Positions 55,810-64,000 of a stretch of 64,000 bases of DNA are shown here, piece by piece. The notes beneath the pieces are model-generated. The model was not told the DNA's origin, did not search any database, and saw only the letters and a list, made by a program, of their open reading frames with translations. The position numbers and the translations under genes were made by a program. This DNA is from Mycolicibacterium sp. YH-1 (lineage in GTDB: Bacteria > Actinomycetota > Actinomycetes > Mycobacteriales > Mycobacteriaceae): assembly GCF_022557175.1 (NCBI RefSeq), contig NZ_CP092915.1, positions 2,914,001 through 2,978,000 of the forward strand, in the 5' to 3' direction. How positions within the stretch are numbered: position 1 is the first letter of the stretch; every line of letters starts with the position of its first letter.

Positions 55810-55815
55810 TAGAGT
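55810..55815 (+). promoter_or_regulatory. -10 hexamer of the zinc-binding protein gene
   Basis: TAGAGT fits TANNNT and would start transcription at about 55822, two bases before GTG 55824; this is the reason for choosing that start. Confidence 0.45.
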
Positions 55816-55823
55816 CATGTCCC

Positions 55824-56189
55824 GTGACAGTGGGCACGGGGATGGGCGCCGGGACGGGAACTGGCAGGCGCAATCGCCTGCAGCCCTGCCGATGGTGCGG
55901 CCGGGAGGTCGCCGACGCCGGAATCGGCCGCCGCAGGCAGTACTGCAGGCAGTCGTGCCGTCAGCGGGCCTACGAGCAGCGCGCCCTGGTGAAGGGCACA
56001 TCGCTACCGCCTGACGCCGTGGTGCTCACGGCCGACGAGGCCTCGCAGCTGTCCGATCGTGTGTTCCAGGTGCGATGCGCCGCCGAGGACGTCGCGACCG
56101 CGGTACAAGAGGGAGCGCAGAGCCACGAACTGCGCGAGCTGTGCGAGGCGCTGTTGCAGGCGGCCAAGGATGCCGACGGCTGGCGATAG
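55824..56189 (+). CDS. Small Cys4 zinc-binding protein (Rv2049c-like position)
   Basis: A 121-residue cytoplasmic protein. An Arg/Cys-rich N-terminal part has CRWCGREV and YCRQSCRQRAYEQR, a CxxC...CxxxC arrangement likely to bind zinc and possibly nucleic acid. The C-terminal half (LTADEASQLSDRVFQVRCAAEDVATAVQE) is helical and acidic. The start is uncertain: GTG 55824 fits the -10, but GTG 55830 or ATG 55842 would also work. It occupies the place of the small hypothetical gene next to rbpA in M. tuberculosis. Function unknown. Confidence 0.65.
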   Translation: MTVGTGMGAGTGTGRRNRLQPCRWCGREVADAGIGRRRQYCRQSCRQRAYEQRALVKGTSLPPDAVVLTADEASQLSDRVFQVRCAAEDVATAVQEGAQSHELRELCEALLQAAKDADGWR

Positions 56190-56218
56190 TCCTCGCGAGT
56201 GCAGGTCCGCCCCGGGCG

Positions 56219-57067
56219 TCAGGCGCCGCCGATCAGGGTGGTGCGCAGTTTCGCGCGTGTGATGCGCGGCGCCCAGTTCAGTGCCTGCCGTATCGCCGTC
56301 GTGTCGAATGCGCTCGCGCGCGGATCGGCACGGTAGCGCTCGGCGTCGACGGTGGCCGGTAGCTCGCCGAGAGACTCCGACAGGAACTCCAGCGTGTCCC
56401 TCGGTGACAGGGTGTCGTCCGCAGCGACGAGGTAGGGACCGAACCCCGGCGAGGCGGCGTCCAATGCCGCGAGAAAGGCCTCACCGCAGTCCGTGGCGCA
56501 GATGTACTCACCCAGGAAGATCTCGCCGTCGGGATCGAGCAGCGTCTCCAAGTTGTCGGCCGTCACGACGGTGCACGGCCGGAGACAGACGACGTCGAGT
56601 GAGTTGCCGTCGACGAATGAGCGGGCCATGGTCTCCGCTACGGCTTTGCTCACGCTGTATGGCTCGACGGGGGAGACGGCATGCTCCTCGGAGATGGGCA
56701 GGAATAGCGGTTTCCAGTTGTCGCGCATCTCGTGCAGGCCCATTGCCGCGACGCTGGAACACATCACCACACGACGAATGCCGGCTTCCGCACTGGCTTC
56801 GAGGACATTCCACGTTCCCAGCGCATTAACCCGGATGGTGTCCTCGGCGCGCGTGTGGAAGTCGTAGTCCACGCCGGCCAAATGGATGACGGCGTCCGCG
56901 CCCTCGAATGCACGTCGCAACGACTCGGGGTCGAGCACGTCGACGACGACGCGGCCGTCGTCGATCGTGGCCGGCCGGTCGGCCACGATCACCTCGTGGC
57001 GGCGCATCACGGCTGAGCACACGTACCGGCCCAGTCTGCCGGCGCCACCGGTCACCACAACTCTCAC
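56219..57067 (-). CDS. NAD-dependent epimerase/dehydratase-family protein
   Basis: A 282-residue extended SDR. MRVVVTGGAGRLGRYVCSAV is the TGxxGxxG loop; the catalytic Ser/Tyr/Lys lie in VVMCSSVAAMG and PYSVSKAVAETMARSF. Strand-end acids (IVADRP, VVDVLDPESL) suggest NAD. The overall form resembles uronate/UDP-sugar dehydrogenases, but the substrate is not predictable. GTG at 57067 with GGAGGG upstream. It is the last gene of the seven-gene minus-strand catabolic unit, 55 bases after the permease. Confidence 0.8.
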   Translation of the reverse strand: MRVVVTGGAGRLGRYVCSAVMRRHEVIVADRPATIDDGRVVVDVLDPESLRRAFEGADAVIHLAGVDYDFHTRAEDTIRVNALGTWNVLEASAEAGIRRVVMCSSVAAMGLHEMRDNWKPLFLPISEEHAVSPVEPYSVSKAVAETMARSFVDGNSLDVVCLRPCTVVTADNLETLLDPDGEIFLGEYICATDCGEAFLAALDAASPGFGPYLVAADDTLSPRDTLEFLSESLGELPATVDAERYRADPRASAFDTTAIRQALNWAPRITRAKLRTTLIGGA

Positions 57068-57122
57068 TTCGCTAACCCTCCATCGATCCTGACCGTGCCC
57101 GCCCTGCCCTTCACCCGTCGAG

Positions 57123-58574
57123 TCATGACGGCTCCATGGCTGGAGGTGCGGCTGACTCTGAGGTTTGGACCTTCTCGAATTCCTCGCTGCGGGTGAGCCA
57201 TTCGGTGTCACCGCGCAGTGATCGAATGACGAGTATCGCGATGCCCAGGATGAACCAGGCGATGACGACCGGGAGTGCCCAGTTCAATGGCGCCGCGGGG
57301 ATCGGATTGAGCGACATGTAGGAGACCGCGACGAGCGCCACGGAGCCGATGATTGGGATGGCGCCGTGTTTGACGATGTTGAACTCCGACAGCGCCCGGG
57401 TGCGGTACAACCGCCACACCGCGAAATTGGCCAGCACGTAGACGAAGTTGAGTGCGAACACGAACATCAGGCCCGTGAACGGGAACACCTCTGACAGACC
57501 AACCGTTCCGACGAGAAGGAACCCGACGACGACGTTCAGGACGGTTTGCAGCACGACAGCGTTGCCGGGGGTTCGGTTGCGGTTGAGGCGTCCGAGGATT
57601 GCGGGCAGAGTTCCGGTGCGTCCCATCTCGTAGAAGATGCGAATCGATGCGTTCATACATGCCAGGCATGCGCCGATGATGGCGGTGATCATGGCTATGG
57701 GGGCCAGGATCCAGGCGGCGCCCCAGTGCCGTTCGGCCAGCACAAAGATCGGTGGAATATCCGAATCCGCCATCGTGGCAAGCTGATTCGTACCCCACCC
57801 GGTGATCTCACCCCATGTGGTGATGACGACGAAGATGCCCATGATGACGATCGATCCGAGCACGGCTCTTGGCACGTTCTTCAACGGGTTCGAGGTCTCC
57901 TCGCCCAGGGTCGCCGCGTTGTCCCAGCCGGTGAGGTTGTAGATGCTGAAGATGAATCCCAGGAAGAAGGCGCCCATCCCCGGGCTGTTGTCGCCCCATA
58001 TCCACGAAATGCTGGTCCCGCCGTCACCAGGTACGAAGAGGCACCACACACACAGCGTCAACATGATGAGGATCTCGGCGAGGCCGAGGACCACCACGAC
58101 CCCCACTGCCATCTCCACCCCGCGAATCGCCAGCAGGGCAACGACTGCGATCAGTACGACCATCGGTAGCCACCAGGGGATGTCAATCCCGTAGTTCGCC
58201 AACAGAATCTGATGCATCGTGGATCCGAGAAGGGTGGTCAGCATCGCCGTGGCGACGGGATAGAACAGTAGGTACACCCAACTGACCATGAATGCTGACC
58301 GCGGCCCGATGAGTTGGCGTGTGAAGGATCCGTAGGACCCAGCAGAGCGAAGATGGCGTGTCAGTTGCGCCAGCGAGTAGCCCAACAGGTAGGACACCAC
58401 GGCGGCGAGGAAGACAGCCAACGGGCTGAGGTAGCCGGAGGTGACGGCCAGGAATGGCACGGAGAAGATGACGCTGACTGCCGGCGACATCGTGGTGATC
58501 GACTGCATGATCGCTCCCGGAAGCGTGACGGCGCCCGCGCGCAGTCCCTCCGGTGGTGCTGTGGCATTGTCCAC
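57123..58574 (-). CDS. APC-superfamily amino acid/guanidino-compound permease
   Basis: A 483-residue, twelve-helix APC permease. LPGAIMQSITTMSPAVSVIFSVPF is helix 1 with the substrate-binding break, RHLRSAGSYGSFTRQLIGPR follows helix 2, and YNLTGWDNAATLGEETSNPLKNVPRAV is the helix 6/cytoplasmic loop signature. ASIRIFYEMGRTGTLPAILGRLNRNRTPGNAV is typical. It is likely to import the substrate of the operon's hydrolases. GTG at 58574 is fixed by AAGGAG at 58582-58587, seven bases before it; the longer frame upstream overlaps the neighbouring gene. Confidence 0.85.
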   Translation of the reverse strand: MDNATAPPEGLRAGAVTLPGAIMQSITTMSPAVSVIFSVPFLAVTSGYLSPLAVFLAAVVSYLLGYSLAQLTRHLRSAGSYGSFTRQLIGPRSAFMVSWVYLLFYPVATAMLTTLLGSTMHQILLANYGIDIPWWLPMVVLIAVVALLAIRGVEMAVGVVVVLGLAEILIMLTLCVWCLFVPGDGGTSISWIWGDNSPGMGAFFLGFIFSIYNLTGWDNAATLGEETSNPLKNVPRAVLGSIVIMGIFVVITTWGEITGWGTNQLATMADSDIPPIFVLAERHWGAAWILAPIAMITAIIGACLACMNASIRIFYEMGRTGTLPAILGRLNRNRTPGNAVVLQTVLNVVVGFLLVGTVGLSEVFPFTGLMFVFALNFVYVLANFAVWRLYRTRALSEFNIVKHGAIPIIGSVALVAVSYMSLNPIPAAPLNWALPVVIAWFILGIAILVIRSLRGDTEWLTRSEEFEKVQTSESAAPPAMEPS

Positions 58575-58581
58575 GGTCGTA

Positions 58582-58587
58582 CTCCTT
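58582..58587 (-). promoter_or_regulatory. Ribosome binding site selecting the permease start
   Basis: AAGGAG on the minus strand sits seven bases before GTG 58574 and excludes the longer open frame that begins at 58655. Confidence 0.7.
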
Positions 58588-58641
58588 GGGTGGTTCGGTC
58601 GATTGCAGATGGAGCCGGATAGAGCAGTTGCGGTGAGACGT

Positions 58642-59226
58642 TCAGATCCGCGCACGGACGGTCGAGTTGTTGCACGCGACGATCTGACCGGTCAGATGTT
58701 CAAGTTCGGGATCGGCGAGGAAGGCGACGAGTTCGGCGACCTTGGTTCCATATCCCTCGACGTTGAGGCTGGCGAGAAGATCCGTCTGGACGGCGACCGC
58801 GTTGACCGACACGCCTCTCGGACTGAATTCCCTCGCAAGCGATTTCGTCATGGCGATGGCCGCGCCTCCGAGCGCGGACTCGATGGATCGACCTGCCTCA
58901 CCGCAGACCCCGGCATCATTGGCGACCAACACGACCCGACCGCCACCGTTCTCGACCATGCCGTGAACGCGCTGGAGCCGTTCGAATGCCGACTCCAGAG
59001 TCCTCTCGACCGCATCCCACCACGCCGAGTGGTCGGTATCGAGAAACCTCGTGGCCTCCTGGGCCGGTGGCATCACGCCGACGATGAGAACGCGCGGAGC
59101 GATGCGTGCAGGAGTGCCGAACGGCTGTGACGAGCAATGCAGCCCCACATTCGTGAGAGCGGCACTGACGGATGCGGCCAGATCATCTGGTAGAAGGGCC
59201 AACTCGGCTTCGGTGGTCGTGGTCAC
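58642..59226 (-). CDS. Degenerate SDR-like protein
   Basis: A 194-residue SDR relative that has lost its usual catalytic parts. There is no N-terminal TGxxxGxG loop. Where classical SDRs have YxxxK this has SIESALGGAAIAMTKSLAREF, so both Tyr and Lys are missing, while the following SLAREFSPRGVSVNAVAV and TGQIVACNNS are still SDR-like. It may be a structural partner of the full-length SDR beside it, since some SDRs form heteromers, or a decaying copy. GTG at 59226 overlaps the upstream SDR stop (GTGA). The open frame is intact, with no frameshift that I can see. Confidence 0.7.
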   Translation of the reverse strand: MTTTTEAELALLPDDLAASVSAALTNVGLHCSSQPFGTPARIAPRVLIVGVMPPAQEATRFLDTDHSAWWDAVERTLESAFERLQRVHGMVENGGGRVVLVANDAGVCGEAGRSIESALGGAAIAMTKSLAREFSPRGVSVNAVAVQTDLLASLNVEGYGTKVAELVAFLADPELEHLTGQIVACNNSTVRARI

Positions 59227-59921
59227 AGCACACTCCCTGCGTTCGGTGAAATGACTTGCCCAGACACCTCGGCGTGGCCGCCCAACAGAAATGCGACGGT
59301 GCGGGCGATCTCAACGGGTCGTACCAACCCACGTGATGGCAGGGTCGACAGATAGGCCTCGGTGCGCCACACCGTGCCTGCGCCGATCATGGCGGTATCC
59401 GTTGGTCCCGGCGCGACGCTGTTCACGCCGATGCCATCAGGAGCGAACTCGACTGCCAGCGCGCGCGTGAGGCCAAGTAGTGCACCCTTTGCGGCCACGT
59501 AGTGCAACGCGTCGTCCCCGCCGGCGAGGGCCAGCTCGGACGATACCGACACAATCTGGCCGCCGCCGCGCTCGCGCATCAGAGGGGCCGCCAGCCGGCA
59601 CCACCAACCGAACGCGCGCAGGTGGGTGCGCAGCATCGAAGTCAATGCGACGCTGCTGATCTGGGCCAGCGGGATCTCCTCGACGTACCCGGCGGCGCTG
59701 ACCAAGCCGACGACCGGTCCCAGCTCGTCACACACCTTGGTGAACGCTCCGCGCATACCGTCGAGGTCCATGACGTCGACGCGCACGTCGAGATCGACAT
59801 CGGGCGATGGGGAGCGATCCAGGCCGGCCACAAGCCAGCCCTGGCGGCGAAGTTCCCGCGTCGTCGCGGCGCCGATCCCTCCTGCGCTCCCGGTGACGAG
59901 AGCGACCCGGCGATCAGACAT
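59223..59921 (-). CDS. Classical short-chain dehydrogenase
   Basis: A 232-residue SDR with all canonical parts: VALVTGSAGGIGAATTREL (cofactor loop), LVSAAGYVEE (NAG-like), IVSVSSELALAGGDDALHYVAAKGALLGLTRALAVEFAPDGIGVNSVAPGPTDTAM with Ser, Tyr and Lys, and a short C terminus. It presumably oxidises or reduces an alcohol/aldehyde made by the operon. ATG at 59921 is eight bases after GGAGG and overlaps creatininase by eight; an ATG six bases upstream is too close to the ribosome site. Confidence 0.88.
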   Translation of the reverse strand: MSDRRVALVTGSAGGIGAATTRELRRQGWLVAGLDRSPSPDVDLDVRVDVMDLDGMRGAFTKVCDELGPVVGLVSAAGYVEEIPLAQISSVALTSMLRTHLRAFGWWCRLAAPLMRERGGGQIVSVSSELALAGGDDALHYVAAKGALLGLTRALAVEFAPDGIGVNSVAPGPTDTAMIGAGTVWRTEAYLSTLPSRGLVRPVEIARTVAFLLGGHAEVSGQVISPNAGSVL

Positions 59922-60690
59922 CGGCATTGCCTCCGAATTCCTTGCGGAGGGCGGCAGACATCTCGGCCACGGCAACCTCGAACATCGCCCGGCCAAGCTC
60001 GGCGGAGCTTCCTGACGCGGTCCGCAGCACCCCCGACGGATCCACCATCCCTGCCGGTTCTGGAAGGACGGTGTACGGAGGTGCCGACACCGTGGCGGTG
60101 TCGGGCGAGATCAACTGCGGCCGGACTCGTTCGGCGTCGAGATGCCACACGAGTGACGTCTCGACCACGCCGGCGTGCTCCGCCTCCCAGCCGGGAAACA
60201 TGCCGTCGAAGATCTCGTCCAGTTGGTGTGCGCTGATCTGCTCCCACCAGTTCAGGACAACCACCTTGGCCTGCGCGCCGCGTTCCAGGGCGAGGTTGAC
60301 GCCCTCGACGATGAACAGCGTGTTCTCGTAGTGCCCGTTGATCAGCGCGATGCGTGACAACCCGTGGCGTGCCCATCCGTAGACGATGTCGGAGACGATG
60401 GCGCTGAGAGTGGCTCCCCGCAGGCTCACCGTCCCGGGAAACAGTTCGCCGCCACCACTGGCCGGCTGCGAGCGGTAGCCGTAGTTGAATCCGGGCAGGA
60501 CCACGCCTCCGATCTGATCGGCCAAGGCCTCCGAGAATTTGATGGCGAGGAAGGTGTCGGTGTCCAAACCCATATGGGGGCCGTGCTGCTCGATTGCGCC
60601 GACCGGGATGAGTCCGACGTCACGCCCGACCCGTTGTGCAATGTCTGGTCCACTGAGGAGGCCAGCAGATGTTGTGAGCGGATGAGTCAC
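59914..60690 (-). CDS. Creatininase (creatinine amidohydrolase) family enzyme
   Basis: A 258-residue metal hydrolase that should open creatinine to creatine. Metal ligands E34, H36, D45 (VGAIEQHGPHMGLDTD), H120 and E122 (INGHYENTLFIVEG) fall at the residue numbers I recall for Pseudomonas putida creatininase. The W-x3-H-x4-E pattern of the catalytic Trp/His is kept in GWEAEHAGVVETS. GYRSQPASGGGELFPGTVSL is close to the same enzyme. Other family members are MftE and formylaminopyrimidine-type deformylases, so specificity is likely, not proven. Start GTG at 60690. No creatinase gene is in the window. Confidence 0.82.
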   Translation of the reverse strand: MTHPLTTSAGLLSGPDIAQRVGRDVGLIPVGAIEQHGPHMGLDTDTFLAIKFSEALADQIGGVVLPGFNYGYRSQPASGGGELFPGTVSLRGATLSAIVSDIVYGWARHGLSRIALINGHYENTLFIVEGVNLALERGAQAKVVVLNWWEQISAHQLDEIFDGMFPGWEAEHAGVVETSLVWHLDAERVRPQLISPDTATVSAPPYTVLPEPAGMVDPSGVLRTASGSSAELGRAMFEVAVAEMSAALRKEFGGNADV

Positions 60691-60740
60691 TGGTATCGCC
60701 TTAGAGTTTGGGGACGGGGGATGGGGAGCGCTGAGAACTC

Positions 60741-62384
60741 CTAGAGATGGGTGGGGTCGAACATTCTCAGCAGGGCTGGCAGCACCACCACTGCCGGGCC
60801 GGTCGTGGTGAAGGTCTCAGCCACGACGCGGCCGACGTCGGCAAGTGATGCGGGATACGCGGGGATGCCGAAACTGGCTGCCAGCGAGACGAACTCCGGT
60901 CGGGAGAGCTCGGTGGCGGTGGCCTGACCGAATGCGTCGGTCATGTACTCGCGAAGGATCCCGTAGCCGCCGTCGTCGACGATCAGCCACGTGACGTCCG
61001 CGTCGTGTTGCCGCGCGGTGGCAAGTTCCGCGATGGAGTACATGGCACCACCGTCGCCGGACACCGCGAACGTCCGTCGTCCCGATCCGATCGCCGCTGC
61101 CACAGCTGCGGGGAAGGCGAAGCCGAGCCCGCCGGAGCCCTGTGCCGAGTGGAACTCGCCCTCGACGGGATCCCAGGCCGACCACGCCCAGTAGCCGGCA
61201 ATGGTCATGTCCCAGAATGTGTGTGCGGTCGACGGGACCGCGGCGCGCAGGTCGCGCATCAACGTCAACTCGGCGGCGATGTCCTGGCCGGCGAGCCTGT
61301 CCTCGACCGCCTCACGCAATCCGGCGGCGACCTGCCCGCCGTGGGACGGTTCGCGCGGTGACACGCGTTCGGCGATGGCGCGCAGTGCCAGCGCTGCATC
61401 GGCATGGACGGCGAGCGCCGGATGGTTCGCCTGCAGGACGCGGGCCTCGGCGTCGACGTGGATCAGCCTGCCCTTCGGGGCGAACGTGAAGTAGTTGCTG
61501 GTCACCTCGCCCATCGCCGTGCCGACCGCCAGCAGCACGTCGGCGTTCTCCAGCAGGTCGGTGGTGTGGCGGTCCTCGATCCACGACGCGGCCGATAGCG
61601 GGTGGTCGAACGCGATGGCGCCCTTACCTCCGACGGTTGAGACCACCGGTGCGTCAAGTCTTTCCGCGAGCGTCACCAGAGCCTCGTGACCACCCGCCGA
61701 TCTGCGGACCCCGCCGCCGGCCAGGATGACGGGCCGGTGTGCACCGTCGAGTAGTCGGGCCGCGGCCTCGATCACCTCGACGCGCGGCGCCCGGTCACTG
61801 GAAGCAGCGGCGACCGACGTCACCGGCGGCACGTACCCAATCCCCGTCGCTCCGCTCGCCCCGTCGGCCGACTCGAGGAGCACGTCCTGCGGGATCTCCA
61901 CCCAGGTCGGCCCTGCCGGCGCGGACTGTGCGGTGGCCCACGCGTCAGCGATCAGGCTCGGGATGTCGGCGGCCCGCCGAACCACGGCGGTGCTCTTGGT
62001 GACGTTGACGGCGCTGCGCTGCTGGTCATCGAGCTGATGCAGCATGCCGCGGCGCAACCCGAGCCCGGAGCGTGGCACCTGACTGGTGATCACCAGCAGC
62101 GGGACACACGTGGCGTACGCCTCCTGCAGGGCGCCGAGTGCGGTCAGCGCACCCGGTCCCGTCGACAGGAACAGGACACCGACTTCGCCGGTGGCCCTGG
62201 CATATCCGTCGGCACCGAACGCCGAGTTGTTCTCCACCCGCGAGCTGACGAACGTCAGGTCACTGCGCCGGATCGCATCGAATAGGCCAAGGGCGTGCTG
62301 GCCGGGGATGCCGAAAACATGCGAAACACCCAGTGCGGTCAGGGTTTCGACGACGACGTCGCCACCGTTTCTCGGCCGGCTCAT
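60741..62384 (-). CDS. ThDP-dependent decarboxylase/carboligase (AruI- or benzoylformate decarboxylase-like)
   Basis: A 547-residue thiamine diphosphate enzyme with the three domains of the acetolactate synthase/pyruvate decarboxylase family. The proton-relay Glu is in [20 protein letters not shown], and the ThDP/magnesium motif begins [19 protein letters not shown] and ends DDGGYG. It lacks a regulatory partner gene, so anabolic acetolactate synthase is unlikely. Next to a ureohydrolase, a 2-ketoarginine (5-guanidino-2-oxopentanoate) decarboxylase like AruI is attractive; benzoylformate decarboxylase or an N2-carboxyethylarginine synthase-like carboligase are alternatives. ATG at 62384 overlaps the ureohydrolase stop (ATGA). 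Confidence 0.82.
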   Translation of the reverse strand: MSRPRNGGDVVVETLTALGVSHVFGIPGQHALGLFDAIRRSDLTFVSSRVENNSAFGADGYARATGEVGVLFLSTGPGALTALGALQEAYATCVPLLVITSQVPRSGLGLRRGMLHQLDDQQRSAVNVTKSTAVVRRAADIPSLIADAWATAQSAPAGPTWVEIPQDVLLESADGASGATGIGYVPPVTSVAAASSDRAPRVEVIEAAARLLDGAHRPVILAGGGVRRSAGGHEALVTLAERLDAPVVSTVGGKGAIAFDHPLSAASWIEDRHTTDLLENADVLLAVGTAMGEVTSNYFTFAPKGRLIHVDAEARVLQANHPALAVHADAALALRAIAERVSPREPSHGGQVAAGLREAVEDRLAGQDIAAELTLMRDLRAAVPSTAHTFWDMTIAGYWAWSAWDPVEGEFHSAQGSGGLGFAFPAAVAAAIGSGRRTFAVSGDGGAMYSIAELATARQHDADVTWLIVDDGGYGILREYMTDAFGQATATELSRPEFVSLAASFGIPAYPASLADVGRVVAETFTTTGPAVVVLPALLRMFDPTHL

Positions 62385-63334
62385 TGATCGGCCTTGTGGC
62401 GCATCGCGAGCAGGGACACCAGATCGTAGGCGACGTGTGCGGCCGCCACACCCGTGATCTCGGCGTGGTCGTAGGCGGGGGCGACCTCAACGACGTCGGC
62501 GCCGACGAGGTTGAGGCCGGCGAATCCGCGCAGGATCTCGAGTAGTTCGCGGCTGGACATGCCACCTGGCTCCGGCGTCCCGGTACCTGGGGCGGCGGCT
62601 GGGTCGAGGACGTCGATGTCGACCGATATGTAGACGGGACGATTACCGAGGCGCTGACGCAGCTTGTCGATGACTTCCCGCGCCCCCTGGTAGTAGACGT
62701 CGGCCGACGTGACGATGCCGAACCCGAAGCGGCGGTCGTCCTCGAGGTCCTTCTTGCCGTAGAGCGGACCGCGGGTGCCAACGTGGCTCAGGGCCTCGGT
62801 GTCGAGGATGCCCTCCTCGACCGCGCGGCGGAACGGCGTGCCGTGGGTGTACTCGGCACCGAAGTAGGTGTCCCAGGTGTCCAGGTGAGCGTCGAAGTGC
62901 ACCAGCGCGACGGGTCCGTGCTTCGCGGCGGCGGCCCGAAGTAGCGGTAGGGCGATGGTGTGATCGCCGCCGATGGTGACCAGGCTCGTGTCGTCGCGGG
63001 TCAGATCGATCGCGGCGGCTTCGATGGTCTCGATCGCCTCGTGAATGTTGAAGGGGTTCACCGCGATATCTCCGGCGTCGGCCACCTGGGCGATCTCGAA
63101 CGGCGACACGTCCAGCGCCGGGTTGTACGGCCGCAGGAGGCGTGAGGACTCGCGAACATGGGTGGGCCCGAACCGGGCACCTGGCCGGTAGGACACCCCG
63201 GAGTCGAACGGCACACCGACCACCACGACGTCGGCCTTGCCCACGTCGTCGAGGCGCGGCAGGCGGGCGAATGACGCAGGCCCGGCGAACCGCGGGGTCA
63301 CTGATGCGTCGATCGGGCCGATGGGGGTGGTCAT
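62381..63334 (-). CDS. Agmatinase/guanidinobutyrase-type ureohydrolase
   Basis: A 317-residue binuclear metal hydrolase that releases urea from a guanidino compound. Ligand motifs are [14 protein letters not shown] (His), [11 protein letters not shown] (Asp-His-Asp) and [22 protein letters not shown] (Asp x2), and [22 protein letters not shown] is the agmatinase signature. Within the family, agmatine, 4-guanidinobutyrate, guanidinoacetate and free guanidine are all known substrates; sequence reading alone cannot choose. Pairing with an AruI-like enzyme favours guanidinobutyrate. ATG at 63334 is the first gene of the minus-strand operon, opposite the Lrp regulator. Confidence 0.9.
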   Translation of the reverse strand: MTTPIGPIDASVTPRFAGPASFARLPRLDDVGKADVVVVGVPFDSGVSYRPGARFGPTHVRESSRLLRPYNPALDVSPFEIAQVADAGDIAVNPFNIHEAIETIEAAAIDLTRDDTSLVTIGGDHTIALPLLRAAAAKHGPVALVHFDAHLDTWDTYFGAEYTHGTPFRRAVEEGILDTEALSHVGTRGPLYGKKDLEDDRRFGFGIVTSADVYYQGAREVIDKLRQRLGNRPVYISVDIDVLDPAAAPGTGTPEPGGMSSRELLEILRGFAGLNLVGADVVEVAPAYDHAEITGVAAAHVAYDLVSLLAMRHKADQ

Positions 63335-63571
63335 GCGAAGGCCTCCGCGGGCTTGGTGTGGTGTCGAAGTCGTGCTGTGATCCGGGCCACTGTAAGTCGA
63401 CTCACGCACCCGCGCAATCACTTCGATCGCCGTATCGATGTCGATAATCACGATATGACGGAGATTGACGGAGAATCCGGCATGATGGGCGTCAATTGCT
63501 GCTTGGCATGTCCGATATGACGTGTCGAGCGGGTGGAAAATTCTTCTACGAGATTTCGAGGATGGAGAGCG
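63335..63571. promoter_or_regulatory. Divergent control region with Lrp-type repeats
   Basis: 237 bases without a gene between the ureohydrolase and Lrp/AsnC starts. They contain TATCGATGTCGATA (63433-63446, inverted repeat), TGACGGAGA twice with a 10-base period (63456-63464 and 63466-63474), and CGATATGACG twice (63451-63460 and 63513-63522). Repeated, phased sites like these suit an Lrp-family octamer controlling both directions. I cannot place the promoters with confidence. Confidence 0.55.
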
Positions 63572-64000
63572 ATGGACCAGGTCGACGAGGCGATCGTGGA
63601 ACTGTTGGAGGTCGACGGGCGCTTGACTCACCCGGAGATCGCCCGCGCGGTCGGGCTGTCCCGGTCCGCGGCCGCGGTGCGCGTGCAACGACTCATCGCC
63701 AGCGGCCAGGTGATCGTGCGCGGTGTCGTCCACCCCGCGGTGATCGGACGCGGCGTGCTGGCCTACGTCGGGCTGACGATCGACGGACCGGCGATGCGCA
63801 TCGCCGCCGCGGTCGCCGACCGTGACGACGTTCCCTTTCTGTCGTTGACGAGCGGTTTGCACGGCCTGGTCGCCGAGCTGCGCGCGGCCTCGATGCGCGA
63901 TATCGACAGGGCAGTCGGCCAGCTACGCGGCCTCGAGGGCGTCGTCGGCGTCGACACGCTCACCTACGTCGAGGTGGTCAGAGACGTGGTGGGCCCCGTC
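63572..64000 (+). CDS. Lrp/AsnC-family transcriptional regulator (3' end outside window)
   Basis: An open frame from ATG 63572 to the window edge, 143 codons, with no stop reached. The N-terminal helix-turn-helix is [20 protein letters not shown] then [26 protein letters not shown], as in Lrp/AsnC. The following [23 protein letters not shown] begins the ligand-binding RAM/AsnC domain, and [19 protein letters not shown] and [14 protein letters not shown] continue it. GGAGAG lies just before the start. Being divergent from the guanidino operon it is the likely regulator of it. Confidence 0.85.
   Translation, partial: MDQVDEAIVELLEVDGRLTHPEIARAVGLSRSAAAVRVQRLIASGQVIVRGVVHPAVIGRGVLAYVGLTIDGPAMRIAAAVADRDDVPFLSLTSGLHGLVAELRAASMRDIDRAVGQLRGLEGVVGVDTLTYVEVVRDVVGPV

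Noticed and set aside
58642..59226. Degenerate SDR as a frameshifted pseudogene
   Set aside because: The frame is continuous, has a coupled start and keeps SDR-like C-terminal sequence; I found no second frame that restores the missing motifs.
62381..63334. Proclavaminate amidinohydrolase with a CEA-synthase-like neighbour (clavam-type biosynthesis)
   Set aside because: Ureohydrolase plus ThDP enzyme is also the pairing of clavulanate genes, but no beta-lactam synthetase or clavaminate synthase is present; a catabolic role fits the permease, creatininase and Lrp regulator better.

Overview
The window is chromosomal DNA of a high-GC actinobacterium, almost certainly a Mycobacterium/Mycolicibacterium. 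The Pup-proteasome genes, pafABC-tatAC-helY, pepE, the F420-dependent biliverdin reductase, the cobalamin genes and the lnt-ppm1-rbpA block follow the gene order I know from M. tuberculosis (roughly the Rv2115c to Rv2049c interval). The species cannot be named from this. The DNA is densely coding: no gene-free stretch exceeds 300 bases, and I see no tRNA, rRNA, insertion sequence or CRISPR array.

Layout. (1) 1-11232: 3' end of mpa, a quinone-oxidoreductase-like gene, a two-component system lying between two paralogous membrane protein genes, an amidohydrolase, then dop-pup-prcB-prcA. (2) 11389-23433: an eight-gene same-strand cluster for choline / glycine betaine breakdown (dimethylglycine oxidase, sarcosine oxidase, Rieske oxygenase, betaine aldehyde dehydrogenase, APC permease, choline dehydrogenase, a cNMP/CBS/nucleotidyltransferase sensor protein and an IclR regulator). 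It sits between prcA and pafA, so it splits the Pup-proteasome locus. A tandem inverted-repeat operator precedes it. (3) 23414-24765: a divergent SDR / TetR pair with two matching operators. (4) 24838-33076: pafA, pafB, pafC, tatA, tatC, helY and a Pro/Gln-rich DUF4333 protein. (5) 33100-37322: a stand-alone 5'-3' exonuclease, a double-hotdog protein, pepE, biliverdin reductase and an SDR. (6) 37351-49335: cobL-cobM-cobK, a small-molecule kinase, TauD dioxygenase-cobG-cobH-cobIJ on the other strand, a 35-residue membrane peptide and cobN. (7) 49332-55698: GNAT, two tandem F420-type PPOX proteins, FxsA, an amidohydrolase, lnt, ppm1 and rbpA. (8) 55824-64000: a small zinc-binding protein, then a minus-strand catabolic operon (ureohydrolase, ThDP-dependent decarboxylase, creatininase, SDR, degenerate SDR, APC permease, epimerase) divergent from an Lrp/AsnC regulator that runs off the window.

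How they work together. Pup is activated by Dop, ligated to substrates by PafA, and the substrates are unfolded by Mpa and degraded by PrcAB. PafBC is the DNA-damage activator encoded beside pafA. The betaine cluster can in principle carry choline through betaine aldehyde, betaine, dimethylglycine and sarcosine to glycine, except that no ferredoxin reductase for the Rieske enzyme is encoded here. The last operon looks like guanidino-compound catabolism (2-ketoarginine decarboxylase plus guanidinobutyrase type enzymes) with an added creatinine amidohydrolase. The cob genes cover most aerobic corrin-ring steps, but cobF is not in the window.
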